Positions 53,139-62,393 of a stretch of DNA of 64,000 bases are shown here, in pieces (positions within the stretch are counted from its first letter, which is position 1; the number at the start of each line of letters is the position of its first letter). The notes under the pieces were generated by a model, which was given only the letters and a program-made list of their open reading frames with translations, was not told where the DNA came from and ran no database searches. A program made the position numbers and the translations under genes. Source of the DNA: Palsa-504 sp963806335 (lineage in GTDB: Bacteria > Actinomycetota > Actinomycetes > Streptosporangiales > Streptosporangiaceae); assembly GCA_963806335.1 (NCBI GenBank), contig CAWDXO010000003.1, positions 15,007-79,006 of the forward strand, read 5' to 3'.

Positions 53139-53960
53139 TCAGGCGGTGCGGCCGTAGAACAGCTTCTGGGTGAGCTCGGTCAGCTTCATGCCCGGGTGCT
53201 CTCCGTAGGTCAGCACCGAGTTGATCCGCGGGCGGGACCGGCTGACCGGTGTGACCCGGTGCAGGGCGTGCTGGCCGCGGAAGACCGCGAGCGTGCCCGG
53301 GCTTGACGGCAGCCGGAGGACGCCATCCGGACTGCCGTGCAGGACCTTCTGGACGCCCGGGTAGTTCTCGTCGCGCTCGTCGCGCAGCCGGGGGTAGTAG
53401 TCGAAGTGGCCGCCCGCCGCGGCTTGCTGGTACATCATGGTGACGGAGAACTCGCTGTTGTCGAAGTGCCAGCCGAGCTCATCACCGTCGCCGAAGATCG
53501 CGATCTCCAGGGCGTCCAGCGGGTCGGCGCTGCGATATAGCACGGGCTTGTCCAGGACCGCAGCGATGAACGCGGTGAGGTCATCGGACTCATAGAGCCG
53601 GCGGATCGGCGCGCCGGCCGGGATCTGGTCATAGGCGATGGCCTTCTTGGCCGAGTGCTGCAGCAGCGCGCGCGGGTGATCCGGGCCTGCGGAATCGTCG
53701 GCGGGCTCGAAGTAGGCGGTGTGGGTCTGGTCGCTAGCCCATGCCCGGGCGGCCAGCTGGCTGGCCAGGGCGAGCATCTGGCTGACGGCGGCCGGCCTGA
53801 GGAACCCGGCCAGCTGGGCAACGCCCTGGCGGTGAAGCTGATCCCGGCAGGCCCGGACCAGCTCCCGGTATGCCGGGCTGGCCGGGTCGCCGATCGGGTA
53901 GCGGTTCAGGTCGACGACATCGTCGTAGCCGGGGGTTCGCGGCCAGGTAGTGGCGGTCAT
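53139..53960 (-). CDS. 2-Oxoglutarate/Fe(II)-dependent oxygenase
   Basis: A 273-residue double-stranded beta-helix enzyme. Fe ligands are His165 and Asp167 (GWHFDNS) with a distal His234 (HALHRVTP); RPRINSV contains the Arg that binds 2-oxoglutarate. Similar proteins are described as hydroxylases of small molecules. ATG 53960. Substrate unknown. Confidence 0.85.
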   Translation of the reverse strand: MTATTWPRTPGYDDVVDLNRYPIGDPASPAYRELVRACRDQLHRQGVAQLAGFLRPAAVSQMLALASQLAARAWASDQTHTAYFEPADDSAGPDHPRALLQHSAKKAIAYDQIPAGAPIRRLYESDDLTAFIAAVLDKPVLYRSADPLDALEIAIFGDGDELGWHFDNSEFSVTMMYQQAAAGGHFDYYPRLRDERDENYPGVQKVLHGSPDGVLRLPSSPGTLAVFRGQHALHRVTPVSRSRPRINSVLTYGEHPGMKLTELTQKLFYGRTA

Positions 53961-54182
53961 GACGCTGGCTCCTTGGTGTCAGCCGGCCCAGACGCCGTGC
54001 CGGGCCGCTGACCCGAGGATGACAGCCGTCGTGCATGACGGCAATTCCCGCCACAGCGTCACAACGAAGGCACAATCCGGAATCGGCATGAGGTGCGCAT
54101 GAGCCCCAGAATGCCGCCGGTACTGCGGTAGCAGCGGAAATCGGGTGGGTATGGCTGCGGCGCGGGCTGGTACCAGCGGGTT
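53961..54182. other. Short intergenic stretch
   Basis: 222 bp upstream of the oxygenase gene, less GC-rich than its flanks. It should contain the oxygenase promoter; no clear -35/-10 pair is seen. Confidence 0.4.
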
Positions 54183-54302
54183 TTGGTCGATACTGGCCGG
54201 GCGCCGGCGATATGGATGCTGATCGGGTTCTTGGTCACCTTCGCCGTGACCCGGGGGATCACGCGCCGGATCCATGCGAAGGCGGCCGGGAATCCCGGCG
54301 GC
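54183..54302 (+). pseudogene. Integral membrane protein, N-terminal remnant
   Basis: The frame encodes APAIWMLIGFLVTFAVTRGI then TRRIHAKAAGNPGG, a first membrane helix and basic anchor resembling a family of actinobacterial membrane proteins. It then becomes Cys/Arg-rich nonsense antisense to the Rieske gene. Only about 35 genuine residues remain. Confidence 0.4.
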
Positions 54303-54339
54303 CCGCCCAGACGATGGCGCTGCGAAGGCGGGCGCGGAC

Positions 54340-55887
54340 TCACCTGGCTTCCGTGCGGGCAGGCCGACTGCGGAGGCGGTGCGTGCTGGCGTCGGTGGCT
54401 AGGCAGCGTCCGGTCGGCAGGTCGAACTGCCAGCCGTGCATGGTGCAGGTAAGCGTGGTGCCGTCGGTCTGGCCGAACCGGCTGAGGTCTGCCCGCAGGT
54501 GGGGGCAGCGGCGCTGGATAATCCAGTCTCCGAGCTGGACGTCGCGTTCGTCGTGGTCCTGCTCGGCGTACCAGCCTTCGGCGTACATCAGCCGGTCGGG
54601 AGCCAGGCACTTGAAGAAGGTGTACAGATACTCGTTGTACGGGCCGATCCTGCTGGCCTGGAAGCGCATGCTCAGGAACAGGCTGTTGACCCAGTCGGTC
54701 TGGTGGTCAGCGATCAGGGATTCGATCAGCGGGCGAGGGACAGTGAACTGGTAGCGGCATGACTCGCCGTTATAGGCACGAACCTGGCCGGCCGGGAAGT
54801 CGATGACGACCAGCGAGTCGTCGCCGGCCCGGAGCAGGACGGCCCCGCCCACGCCCGCGCGGATGTGACCGGCCAGCTCCAGGAGCGGTTCGAACCAGGC
54901 CTTCAGCTCGGCGACGATATCGGTACGGCTGGCGGGCCAGCCGCGCTTGGCGGCGGCCCTGCGATCCCGCGTCCGCGCCGCGTAGCGGCGAAGATAGCGC
55001 GCCTTGTCGGTGAACGGCTCCATCGCCCGGTCAGCACCGTCGGGCCAGCGGACCTGGCAGTGGTCGTGATCCACCGTCAGGACCGCACCGGGGGTCAGCA
55101 GCTGGCCTCCCTCGACGTGATGCTCGCGGAGGTAGTCCAGGAAGACCATCTGGTCGGGGAAGGTGTTTGCCGGGTCCCCGGTCAGGTCATTGAGGGCGAA
55201 AAGGTCCTCATCCAGAAAGCACGCCGGGCCCGCCGAAGGCACGACATGCCGGGCGCCGATGGCCGTCACGTAGCGCAGCGCACGGTCCAGCCCGTTTGCT
55301 CGTTTCGCCGTGCCAAAGCAGCGTTTCGCATGCGCAGGCAGCTCATAGGCCCACGGCCACCAGATGGCCCCGGAATATTGCAGCAGATGCACGTCGTAGG
55401 GACCGAACGACCGCAGCACGTCCAGGTCGGCCGGGCGAGCGTCGTTCTGGTTCAAGATGATGGCGGTTCCGTCATCGACGGCCAGCGCCGAGTCCCCCAG
55501 CGGCCCGTCGGCCGGGGATACCAGCGCCTGGGTCATCAGCCGTAGCCCGCCGCGCTCTACCACGGTGCCGCTCGGCATGACCAGGAACCGGGTAAACCCC
55601 AGCCGCTCCAGCTCATCGCGCAGGTCATTCACCGGGAACTCGGGCAGCAGCACCGTTGCCTCGCGTGATACATGCTCGCTCAGCAGAGCCGGATCAAAGT
55701 GATCCCGGTGCAGGTGAGACACGTACAGGAAGTCGACCTGGCCGTAGCGGTCCCAGTCCAGGCCGCTGTTGTCGGGGAAGACGAACCATGAACCGAAGTA
55801 CGCGGGGTTCTTCCACGGGTCAGACAAGATCGTTCCGCCGGAAGTCTGAATATGCAGGCCAGCATGGCCCAGATACGTGATCTGCAT
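54340..55887 (-). CDS. Metallo-beta-lactamase-fold/Rieske fusion protein
   Basis: A 515-residue protein. The N-terminal MBL domain (about 1-260) has HxHxDH at His58, His60, Asp62 and His63 plus LSDPWKNPAYFGSWFVFPDN. The C-terminal Rieske domain has Cys461-x-His463 and Cys481-x2-His484 for a 2Fe-2S cluster. The same two domains in the opposite order make up CMP-N-acetylneuraminate hydroxylase (CMAH). It may be a Rieske hydroxylase of a phosphorylated or nucleotide substrate; unproven. ATG 55887 begins the conserved MQITYLGHAG. Confidence 0.85.
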   Translation of the reverse strand: MQITYLGHAGLHIQTSGGTILSDPWKNPAYFGSWFVFPDNSGLDWDRYGQVDFLYVSHLHRDHFDPALLSEHVSREATVLLPEFPVNDLRDELERLGFTRFLVMPSGTVVERGGLRLMTQALVSPADGPLGDSALAVDDGTAIILNQNDARPADLDVLRSFGPYDVHLLQYSGAIWWPWAYELPAHAKRCFGTAKRANGLDRALRYVTAIGARHVVPSAGPACFLDEDLFALNDLTGDPANTFPDQMVFLDYLREHHVEGGQLLTPGAVLTVDHDHCQVRWPDGADRAMEPFTDKARYLRRYAARTRDRRAAAKRGWPASRTDIVAELKAWFEPLLELAGHIRAGVGGAVLLRAGDDSLVVIDFPAGQVRAYNGESCRYQFTVPRPLIESLIADHQTDWVNSLFLSMRFQASRIGPYNEYLYTFFKCLAPDRLMYAEGWYAEQDHDERDVQLGDWIIQRRCPHLRADLSRFGQTDGTTLTCTMHGWQFDLPTGRCLATDASTHRLRSRPARTEAR

Positions 55888-56132
55888 CGCACCGCCCACC
55901 GCTTCGGCGTAGCCGGCCACAGCCCGCGCACGGCGGCGATCATTCCCGGATGTGTGGTTACGGTCGCACCGAGCTCCGGTCCGGCTGCGGATATCAACCC
56001 CTATGACGAGATTCCAGCGCATCGGGTTGGCTATTCCAAGGCGCCACGCCGACAGGGGCGCCCCGGCAGACGGCGGGGATCAACAACTGCAAGCACGTGC
56101 AGGCAGCACGGCAGAAGACTTACGTGACGCGG

Positions 56133-56516
56133 CTAGTCCAGCGTGACGACGGTGGCGATCTGGTCTAGGCCGGAGACTCTCAGCAGGGTTTCGTTGATGG
56201 GGCCCGCTGCAGCGACCTGGATGGTGAGCCGGGCTCGCCTGGCGGCGATGAACAGTGCCCGGATGGTGGCGCTGTCGCAGTAGGTGACCGCGGTCATGTT
56301 GGCGGTGATGGCGCTGGAGGTGGCGGCAGCCTGGTCGAGGGCGGCCTGGAATTGCCCGACGTTGGTCAGATCGATGTCGCCGGCGGCGCGCACGATGGCG
56401 GGTTCACGTTCGCCGGCGGCCAGGAACTCGAACTGTGCCTGCTGGCTGCTGGCGGGGGCGCTGCTGCTCGCGGGACGGTGCTGAGCCGGGCCGGCTGGGC
56501 TGGCGTCGTTTGTCAT
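56133..56516 (-). CDS. STAS-domain anti-sigma factor antagonist
   Basis: A 127-residue protein with a short Ser/Ala-rich tail then a STAS domain: VRAAGDIDLTNVGQFQAALDQA and the phosphorylatable Ser in YCDSATIRALF. In partner switching such proteins, when dephosphorylated, bind the anti-sigma kinase. ATG 56516 overlaps the stop of the giant sensor, whose last domain is an RsbW-type kinase, so the two are likely partners. Confidence 0.9.
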   Translation of the reverse strand: MTNDASPAGPAQHRPASSSAPASSQQAQFEFLAAGEREPAIVRAAGDIDLTNVGQFQAALDQAAATSSAITANMTAVTYCDSATIRALFIAARRARLTIQVAAAGPINETLLRVSGLDQIATVVTLD

Positions 56517-59500
56517 GGCTTCAGGTCCTTGGTCAAGGTCACCGTCGTCCCGTGCGCGGACGGATCGATCGTGACGCCATCCATGAGGGCGTGCATGAAA
56601 ATGAGCCCGTGGCCTCGGGTGCCCGGGGCGGGCTTCTCGCGGTCGGCAGGAGGGGACCGCCAGCTGCCGGTGTCCGCGACGGTCAGCTGGACCACGGTGT
56701 GGGCCGCGCGGGCGGTGAGGGTGATCTGGACTGGTGCCGCGCCGGCGGGGCGGTCGGCGGTGGCGTGTTCGAAGGCGTTTGCTGCCGCCTCACCCGCCGC
56801 GATCATGATGTCGGTGGCTTCCCGGCTGCCGATGGCGGCTGCTGGCAGCCACTGCCGCAGCCTGGCCCGGAGCAAGGCCAGGCAGGAGGGGTCGTCTGCT
56901 GGTACCTGGACGGTCAGCGGGGCAGGCGGGTGTCGGTAGATCAGGACGGCGACGTCGTCCTCGTAGCCGGACGCCGGCGTCATGGCCGACATGACGTGGT
57001 CCGCGACGTCGTCCGGATGGTCCTGGGCGTGCTCGGCCACCGTGGCTGCCGCGGCCTCGATCCCTTTGTCGAGCGGCTGGTTCCGCCGCTCGACGAGCCC
57101 GTCGGTGTACAGCATCAAGGTCGCGCCGGGCGGCAGCGTGGCAGTCGCCTGGCGGCGCTGCCAGTCAGCGGGCAGCATAGCCAGCGGCAGGGACCGGGCC
57201 TGGTCGAGCAGGTGGTAACCTTCTCCGGCCGTGACGAGGATGGGCGGCGGGTGCCCGGCGCAGCTGTAGGTGAGCGTCCCGGCCGCGGGATCAAGGATCG
57301 CGCAGAACACGGTGGTGCATTCCGCCCCCGGAATCCGGCTGGCGAAAGTGTCCAGGTCGGCGAGGGCCTCGGCGGGACCGGGAGCGCGCAGCAGGACGGC
57401 CTGGCTGGCGGAGCGGAGCTGGCCCATGACCGCGGCGGCGGGCAGCCCGCGGCCGACGCAGTCGCCGGCGACGACGCCGGTACGCTGTCCAGGCAGCGGA
57501 ATCACGTCATACCAGTCGCCGCCGACTTCGAGCGGGGGAACCGCCGGGGTGTACCGTGCGGCGAATCCGTGCGGCAGCTCGGTAGGGGCGAGGATGGCAT
57601 GCTGGAGGGTGAGCGCGACGGCGCGGGTCTGCTCGTAGTCCCTCGCCTTGGCGAGGACCTGGGCCAGGTGGCTGGTGAGGACCGAGAACAATTCCCGCAC
57701 TTCGGCGCCGACAGGCCGTCCGGCCGGGAATTCCGCGGCGATGGCCGATGAGCCTGTCCCGTCGAGCGGAGCGGCGAGCAGGCTGGTGCCCTCGTCGCCT
57801 GGCAGCACGGCGACCGAGGCGGCCGGCTGATGCCGGACGACGTCCAGCGCTCCCGTCACTGCGGCGGAGGTGCCCTGGCCGGGGGCGGCCCAGGGCCATC
57901 CGGTGATGGCGGAGTCGTCACCGCTGGACCATAGCGCGGTTATCACTTGGCTGGCGTGTACCGCGGCGGCGATCTCGCGGGCGGCCGTGGTGAGCATCTC
58001 GGAGATCTCCCCGGCCGCGGCCAGGGCGGCGGCGAAACCAGCCAAGGTGGCCTCGCGCTGCGCGGCCAGCCGTTCCGCGGTCACGTCCCGCGCGGTGCCG
58101 ACGAACAGCCGGCCGCGCCCGTCCGGGCTGGGCAAGCTGGCCGAGCTGCATGCCAGCCAGATAGTGTGCCCGTCGCGATGCCGTACCGGTACGGTATACC
58201 GGCCGCCGCCGGACCGCTTGTAGTCGTCGAACGCCTGGGCCGTCACCGCCCACCCGTCAGGGTCGGCGCCGGGGTCTGGAACCCAGGGGTGCGGCCAGCG
58301 GAACGGCAAGCCGTCCGGGCTGTGGCCCACCAGGACCAGGAAGGCCTGATTGGCCTCCAGGATGGTGCCTTCCTGATCGGTGAGGAAGAAGCCTTCCTGG
58401 AGGGAGTCGATCAAGGTGCGACGGAACTGCGATTCACGGTTCCGGAACCTGGCCAGCTCTACGCTGGCCCGCGCCCGGGCCAGCAGCTCAGCCGCGGAGA
58501 ACGGCTTGACCAGGTAGTCGTCGGCGCCCGCCCGCAGGCCCTCGATGGACGCCTCCTGCCCGGCCCGCGCCGTCAGCAGGAGCACCGGCACGGCTGCGGT
58601 GCGCGCGTCGGCGCGCAGGGCGGTCACTAGGCCCAGGCCATCCAGGCGGGGCATCATCACGTCGCTGATCACCAGGTCGGGGGCGCCGGCGCGGACAGCG
58701 TCCAGGGCGGCCTGCCCGTCGGTAACCGTGGTGACCCGGTAGCCGGCGGAGCGCAGCAGCCGGGCCAGGTATTCGCGCATGTCGGCGTTGTCGTCGGCGA
58801 CCAGCACCCGCGCGGGCAGGGCGCGGCCCGCCTGTGCCGAAGGATCTGTGTCATGGCCGGGCGTGATCTCCTCGTGCCCGGAGCGCGCCTCCGTGCCGCC
58901 ACCGCCCTGCGCGGTCCCGGGCAGCCAGCGCAGGGCTTCCTGGACGAACGGGTCGGCGGTGGCTGAGACTGTCGCCGCGCGGCCGGCCGGGACGAGGGCG
59001 TCAGCAGGCAGATGGGCGTGCCCGAAAGGCAGGCGGATGATGAACGTGGTGCCCGCGCCCTCGGTGCTGGACGCGGTGATGACGCCGCCGTGCAGCTGGA
59101 CGAGTTCCTGGACCAGGGCCAGGCCGATGCCGCTGCCCTCGTTTGAGCGGGAGCGGGTGTTCTCGATGCGGTGGAATCGCTCGAACAACCGGGGCATCTC
59201 GCGAGCGGGGACGCCGATGCCGGTGTCGGCGACCGTGACGACCGCCTGGCCGCCCTCGGCGCGCACGGCGATGTGGATGGAGCCGTCGAAGGTGAACTTC
59301 AGCGCGTTGCTGAGCAGGTTCAGCACCACCTTCTCCCACATGCCGCGGTCGAGGTAGACCGGCTCGGGCAGCGGGGGGCAGTCCACCTCGAAGGCCAGGC
59401 CGGCGCGGTCGACGGCGGAGCGGAAGACGCTGGCCAGTTCGGCGGTCACCTGCGCGATGTCGGCCGGTTCGTAGCTGGCCTGCATACGCCCGGCCTCGAT

Positions 59501-60760
59501 GCGGGAGAAGTCCAGCAGCATGTTGACCAGCTTGCCCAGGCGCAGTCCGTTGCGGCTGATGACCTCCAGCTCCTCGCGCACCTGAGGGTCGGCGTCGGCC
59601 AGCCAGCGCCGCAGCTCCTGCACCGGACCCATAATCAGGGTCAGCGGGGTGCGGAACTCGTGGCTGATATTGGAGAAGAACGCGGTCTTGGCGCGGTCCA
59701 GTTCGGCGAGCTCCTCCGCGCGGCGCTGCTGGTCCTGGTAACTGCGTGCGCTCGCGACTCCCGCCGCGAGGTGCCCGGCCACGAGGCCGACGAACGCGCG
59801 GTAGCCCTCGTCCAAGGGCCGGTACCGGTTCAGGGCGGCCACCAGGAACCCGTACGGGGGGCCGCCCTGCTGGGCTAGCGGTACTACCAGCGCCTGGACG
59901 GGCGGCTCACTCCACGCCCCGGCCGGCAGGACGGCGAACCGGGCGCTGACGAGGCTCACCAGCGCGGATTCACCCCGCAGCAGAGCCATGACTGGCCATA
60001 CCTGGTCCGGGTCCCCGGCCGCGAGCGCGGCCGGGACGGCCGGGTGCCGGGCTGAGATGCCGGTGCTCCCCGCCAGCCGGGCGGCGGCGCCGTCGTCGCC
60101 GAACAGGTAGGTCAGGGTGAAAGGCAGGTCCCGCCGGTTGCGGTCCAGCTGCCGTCCGGCGAAGTCGAGGGTCTCCTGCTCGGTGCGTACCACGCTCGGG
60201 TCGGAGCCCAGGTCGCGCAGGGTCGCCATCCGGCGCTCGCCGATGACGCGTTCGGTGTCCTCGCTGACGACGCACAGCATGCCGACCACGGCGCCGGCGT
60301 CGTCGCGCAGCGGACTGTAGGAGAAGGTGTGGTAGCTCTCCTCCGGGTAGCCGGACCGCTCCAGGAACAGCAGCAGCGCCTCGTCCCAGGTCGCCTTCCC
60401 CGTGTCCAGCACGGTGTCGATGCGCGGGCCGATGTCGTCCCAGATCTCCGCCCACACCTCGCTGGCAGGCCGGCCCAGCGCCCACGGGTACTTGCCGCCC
60501 AGGGTGTGGCGCCGGTAGGCGGCGTTGCAGAAGAACGTCAGCTGCGCCCCCCAGGCCATCCACATCGAAAAGCGGGACGACAGCAGGATGTCCACCGCCG
60601 TCTGCAGGCTCTGCGGCCAGGACCCGGGCAGCCCGAGCGGGGTGGCGGCCCAGTCCACCGCGGCTAGGTCACGGCCGACCTCCTCATCGGCGGCGAACAA
60701 CCCAGCCGCCCCCGACCCTGGCTCGGCATCTGCCGCGAGCGCCACCGGCTCTCCTCTCAT
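56513..60760 (-). CDS. 1415-residue hybrid sensor kinase, receiver, PP2C phosphatase and anti-sigma ATPase
   Basis: One chain carries PAS (about 50-165), GAF (185-345), HisKA with His367 (SNISHEFRTPL), HATPase (465-590, GSGIGLALVQELV), receiver with Asp700 (ISDVMMPRLDG), PAS (775-890), GAF (900-1040), SpoIIE-type PP2C (1060-1265, GGDWYDV, AGDCVGRGLPAA, YTDGLVERR, GYEDDVAVLI) and an RsbW-type ATPase (1275-1412, GEAAANAFEHA). It can thus phosphorylate, receive and dephosphorylate within one protein. ATG 60760. The STAS partner overlaps its 3' end. It probably controls a general-stress-type sigma factor not in this window. Confidence 0.92.
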   Translation of the reverse strand: MRGEPVALAADAEPGSGAAGLFAADEEVGRDLAAVDWAATPLGLPGSWPQSLQTAVDILLSSRFSMWMAWGAQLTFFCNAAYRRHTLGGKYPWALGRPASEVWAEIWDDIGPRIDTVLDTGKATWDEALLLFLERSGYPEESYHTFSYSPLRDDAGAVVGMLCVVSEDTERVIGERRMATLRDLGSDPSVVRTEQETLDFAGRQLDRNRRDLPFTLTYLFGDDGAAARLAGSTGISARHPAVPAALAAGDPDQVWPVMALLRGESALVSLVSARFAVLPAGAWSEPPVQALVVPLAQQGGPPYGFLVAALNRYRPLDEGYRAFVGLVAGHLAAGVASARSYQDQQRRAEELAELDRAKTAFFSNISHEFRTPLTLIMGPVQELRRWLADADPQVREELEVISRNGLRLGKLVNMLLDFSRIEAGRMQASYEPADIAQVTAELASVFRSAVDRAGLAFEVDCPPLPEPVYLDRGMWEKVVLNLLSNALKFTFDGSIHIAVRAEGGQAVVTVADTGIGVPAREMPRLFERFHRIENTRSRSNEGSGIGLALVQELVQLHGGVITASSTEGAGTTFIIRLPFGHAHLPADALVPAGRAATVSATADPFVQEALRWLPGTAQGGGGTEARSGHEEITPGHDTDPSAQAGRALPARVLVADDNADMREYLARLLRSAGYRVTTVTDGQAALDAVRAGAPDLVISDVMMPRLDGLGLVTALRADARTAAVPVLLLTARAGQEASIEGLRAGADDYLVKPFSAAELLARARASVELARFRNRESQFRRTLIDSLQEGFFLTDQEGTILEANQAFLVLVGHSPDGLPFRWPHPWVPDPGADPDGWAVTAQAFDDYKRSGGGRYTVPVRHRDGHTIWLACSSASLPSPDGRGRLFVGTARDVTAERLAAQREATLAGFAAALAAAGEISEMLTTAAREIAAAVHASQVITALWSSGDDSAITGWPWAAPGQGTSAAVTGALDVVRHQPAASVAVLPGDEGTSLLAAPLDGTGSSAIAAEFPAGRPVGAEVRELFSVLTSHLAQVLAKARDYEQTRAVALTLQHAILAPTELPHGFAARYTPAVPPLEVGGDWYDVIPLPGQRTGVVAGDCVGRGLPAAAVMGQLRSASQAVLLRAPGPAEALADLDTFASRIPGAECTTVFCAILDPAAGTLTYSCAGHPPPILVTAGEGYHLLDQARSLPLAMLPADWQRRQATATLPPGATLMLYTDGLVERRNQPLDKGIEAAAATVAEHAQDHPDDVADHVMSAMTPASGYEDDVAVLIYRHPPAPLTVQVPADDPSCLALLRARLRQWLPAAAIGSREATDIMIAAGEAAANAFEHATADRPAGAAPVQITLTARAAHTVVQLTVADTGSWRSPPADREKPAPGTRGHGLIFMHALMDGVTIDPSAHGTTVTLTKDLKP

Positions 60761-61094
60761 TCACGCCCCGAAACTCCGCTTACCGAGTCCTCCGCTCACC
60801 GGAGTCAAAACGCGTAAACGTACGATAACCTGCCTTTACCCGCGACGGCGCGCCAGAGCGGCAACCCCGGCAGCCCAACCCTGTGCAGGCCCGTGTCGAT
60901 AGTCTCGCGGAATGCCAGGTTCATTAAGGTCATCCAGTTGCTGTTCGCGCTCGTTCGCTTGTGCTTACGCGTTCACAGGCGCAGGAGAGGCGTATGGTCG
61001 AACAGAGCTGAATGGCGAGCATCTGCGGACGAGAATCATCGTGTCCTCTGTGCCCCGGCATCGGCGCCCATATCCGGTGGGAGGCACGCGCACC
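60761..61094. other. Divergent promoter region
   Basis: 334 bp between the sensor and a secreted-protein gene. An AT-richer core at about 60800-60840 (caaaacgcgtaaacgtacgataacc) probably holds promoters. In the minus direction TTGACT occurs at 60808-60803 with a poor -10 17 bp later. Confidence 0.4.
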
Positions 61095-62111
61095 ATGAAA
61101 TGGTTCGGGAACCGCGGCCTCGCGGGAAATTCGGCCAGGCTAACCGGGCCCGTACGCAGGTGCAGGCGACGCCGAGCCGGGTCGTCCATAGCGGTGGTCT
61201 TGGCACTAGCCGGGATGTGCCTGGCCCAGGGGTCCGCGGCAGCCGCGCCCCACCCGCCGCCTTACATTCCCCCTCCCGCGCCCGGCGTGGCGCCTGGGCT
61301 GGTGGTGACGCCCGGCCCGGGGCTCGACATGCTCTACACCGCCGCCGACGGCACGGTATGGATCAAGGAGGGGGTCCGCTCCGGCGGCCCGCCGGTGCCG
61401 TATGGCGGCCGGATCGTCAGCGCACCGGCACCGATCTTCGCGGCCAGCACGGACGTTGTCTTCGGCCAGGGAACCGACAACCAGCTGTGGTACAACGTGC
61501 TGGGCAACTCGTTCAGCCAGCCCTGGCACCCCCTGGGCGGCAAGCTCACCTCCAAGCCCGGGGCGGTCTCGCTGGGCGGCGGGGCCTACGCGGTCTTCGT
61601 CCGGGGCACCGACGGGGCCGTCTGGCAGCGCATATACAGCGGTACGGCCTGGAGTTCCTGGCGGTCTCTCGGCGGCCATGTGCTCCCCGGAACCGGGCCT
61701 ACGGCCGCGTATCTCACCGGTAGCCACCACATCTACGTCGGAGTCGTCGGCACCGACCGGCAGATGTACCTGAAGATCGCCGATCTGGCGACCGGGTTCT
61801 TCTCCATCGGCGGCCAGATGACGGCTAGCCCGGCGCTGACCGCGATCTCACCCTCGACGCTGGTGGCCTTCAGCCGCGGCACGAACGGCGCCGGTTACTA
61901 CAATCGGTACACCCAAGCCGGGGGGCTGACCGGCTGGCGGTCCATAGGCGGCCGGCTGACCTCGGGCCTGGCGGCAGGCAGCAGCCTGGTGGCCGGAAAG
62001 GCAACCACGTACACCATGGCTCTCGGCTCCAACAATCAGGTCTACGAGACGGACGGAAACTGGGCATCGAACCCGCCGAGCTTCAGCGGCTGGACTCAGC
62101 AAACCGGCTAG
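61095..62111 (+). CDS. Secreted PLL/tachylectin-like beta-propeller protein
   Basis: A 338-residue exported protein. ATG 61095 (GGGAGG upstream) begins a basic region and a hydrophobic stretch (SSIAVVLALAGMCLAQG) ending AAAA-P, a signal peptide. The rest repeats a motif of about 45 residues with VRGTDGAVWQRIYSG, WSSWRSLGG and SIGGQMTASPAL, typical of PLL-like lectin propellers. It likely binds sugars. In-frame upstream starts give Cys/Arg-rich leaders and were rejected. Confidence 0.8.
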   Translation: MKWFGNRGLAGNSARLTGPVRRCRRRRAGSSIAVVLALAGMCLAQGSAAAAPHPPPYIPPPAPGVAPGLVVTPGPGLDMLYTAADGTVWIKEGVRSGGPPVPYGGRIVSAPAPIFAASTDVVFGQGTDNQLWYNVLGNSFSQPWHPLGGKLTSKPGAVSLGGGAYAVFVRGTDGAVWQRIYSGTAWSSWRSLGGHVLPGTGPTAAYLTGSHHIYVGVVGTDRQMYLKIADLATGFFSIGGQMTASPALTAISPSTLVAFSRGTNGAGYYNRYTQAGGLTGWRSIGGRLTSGLAAGSSLVAGKATTYTMALGSNNQVYETDGNWASNPPSFSGWTQQTG

Positions 62112-62393
62112 GGCCACATCGGCTAGAGCCGGCTTACCTGCGGCGTGAGGCCAGCGAGGGGGCTGGCAGCGAACGACGCCGATCGGCCGCACCGGCAGAC
62201 GCTTGCATCTCGTCGGCAGCATCGTGGACTCGTCCAGGTCGGCGTCGACGTAGGAGGGGAAGAACGCGTCGGCCTGCGGCGGTTTTTCCGCCCGCGCTGT
62301 TCGTGTCCCGCTCCGATGTCACGTAACGTGCCGGGCCGAAACGGACCGCAATTGCCGCGACTTGGGCGGACGACGTGATTCGGTGCGACCCGG

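Noticed and set aside
62112..62393. Extra gene between the propeller protein and the aldo/keto reductase
   Set aside because: Short Arg-rich frames on both strands, no ribosome site and no family features.
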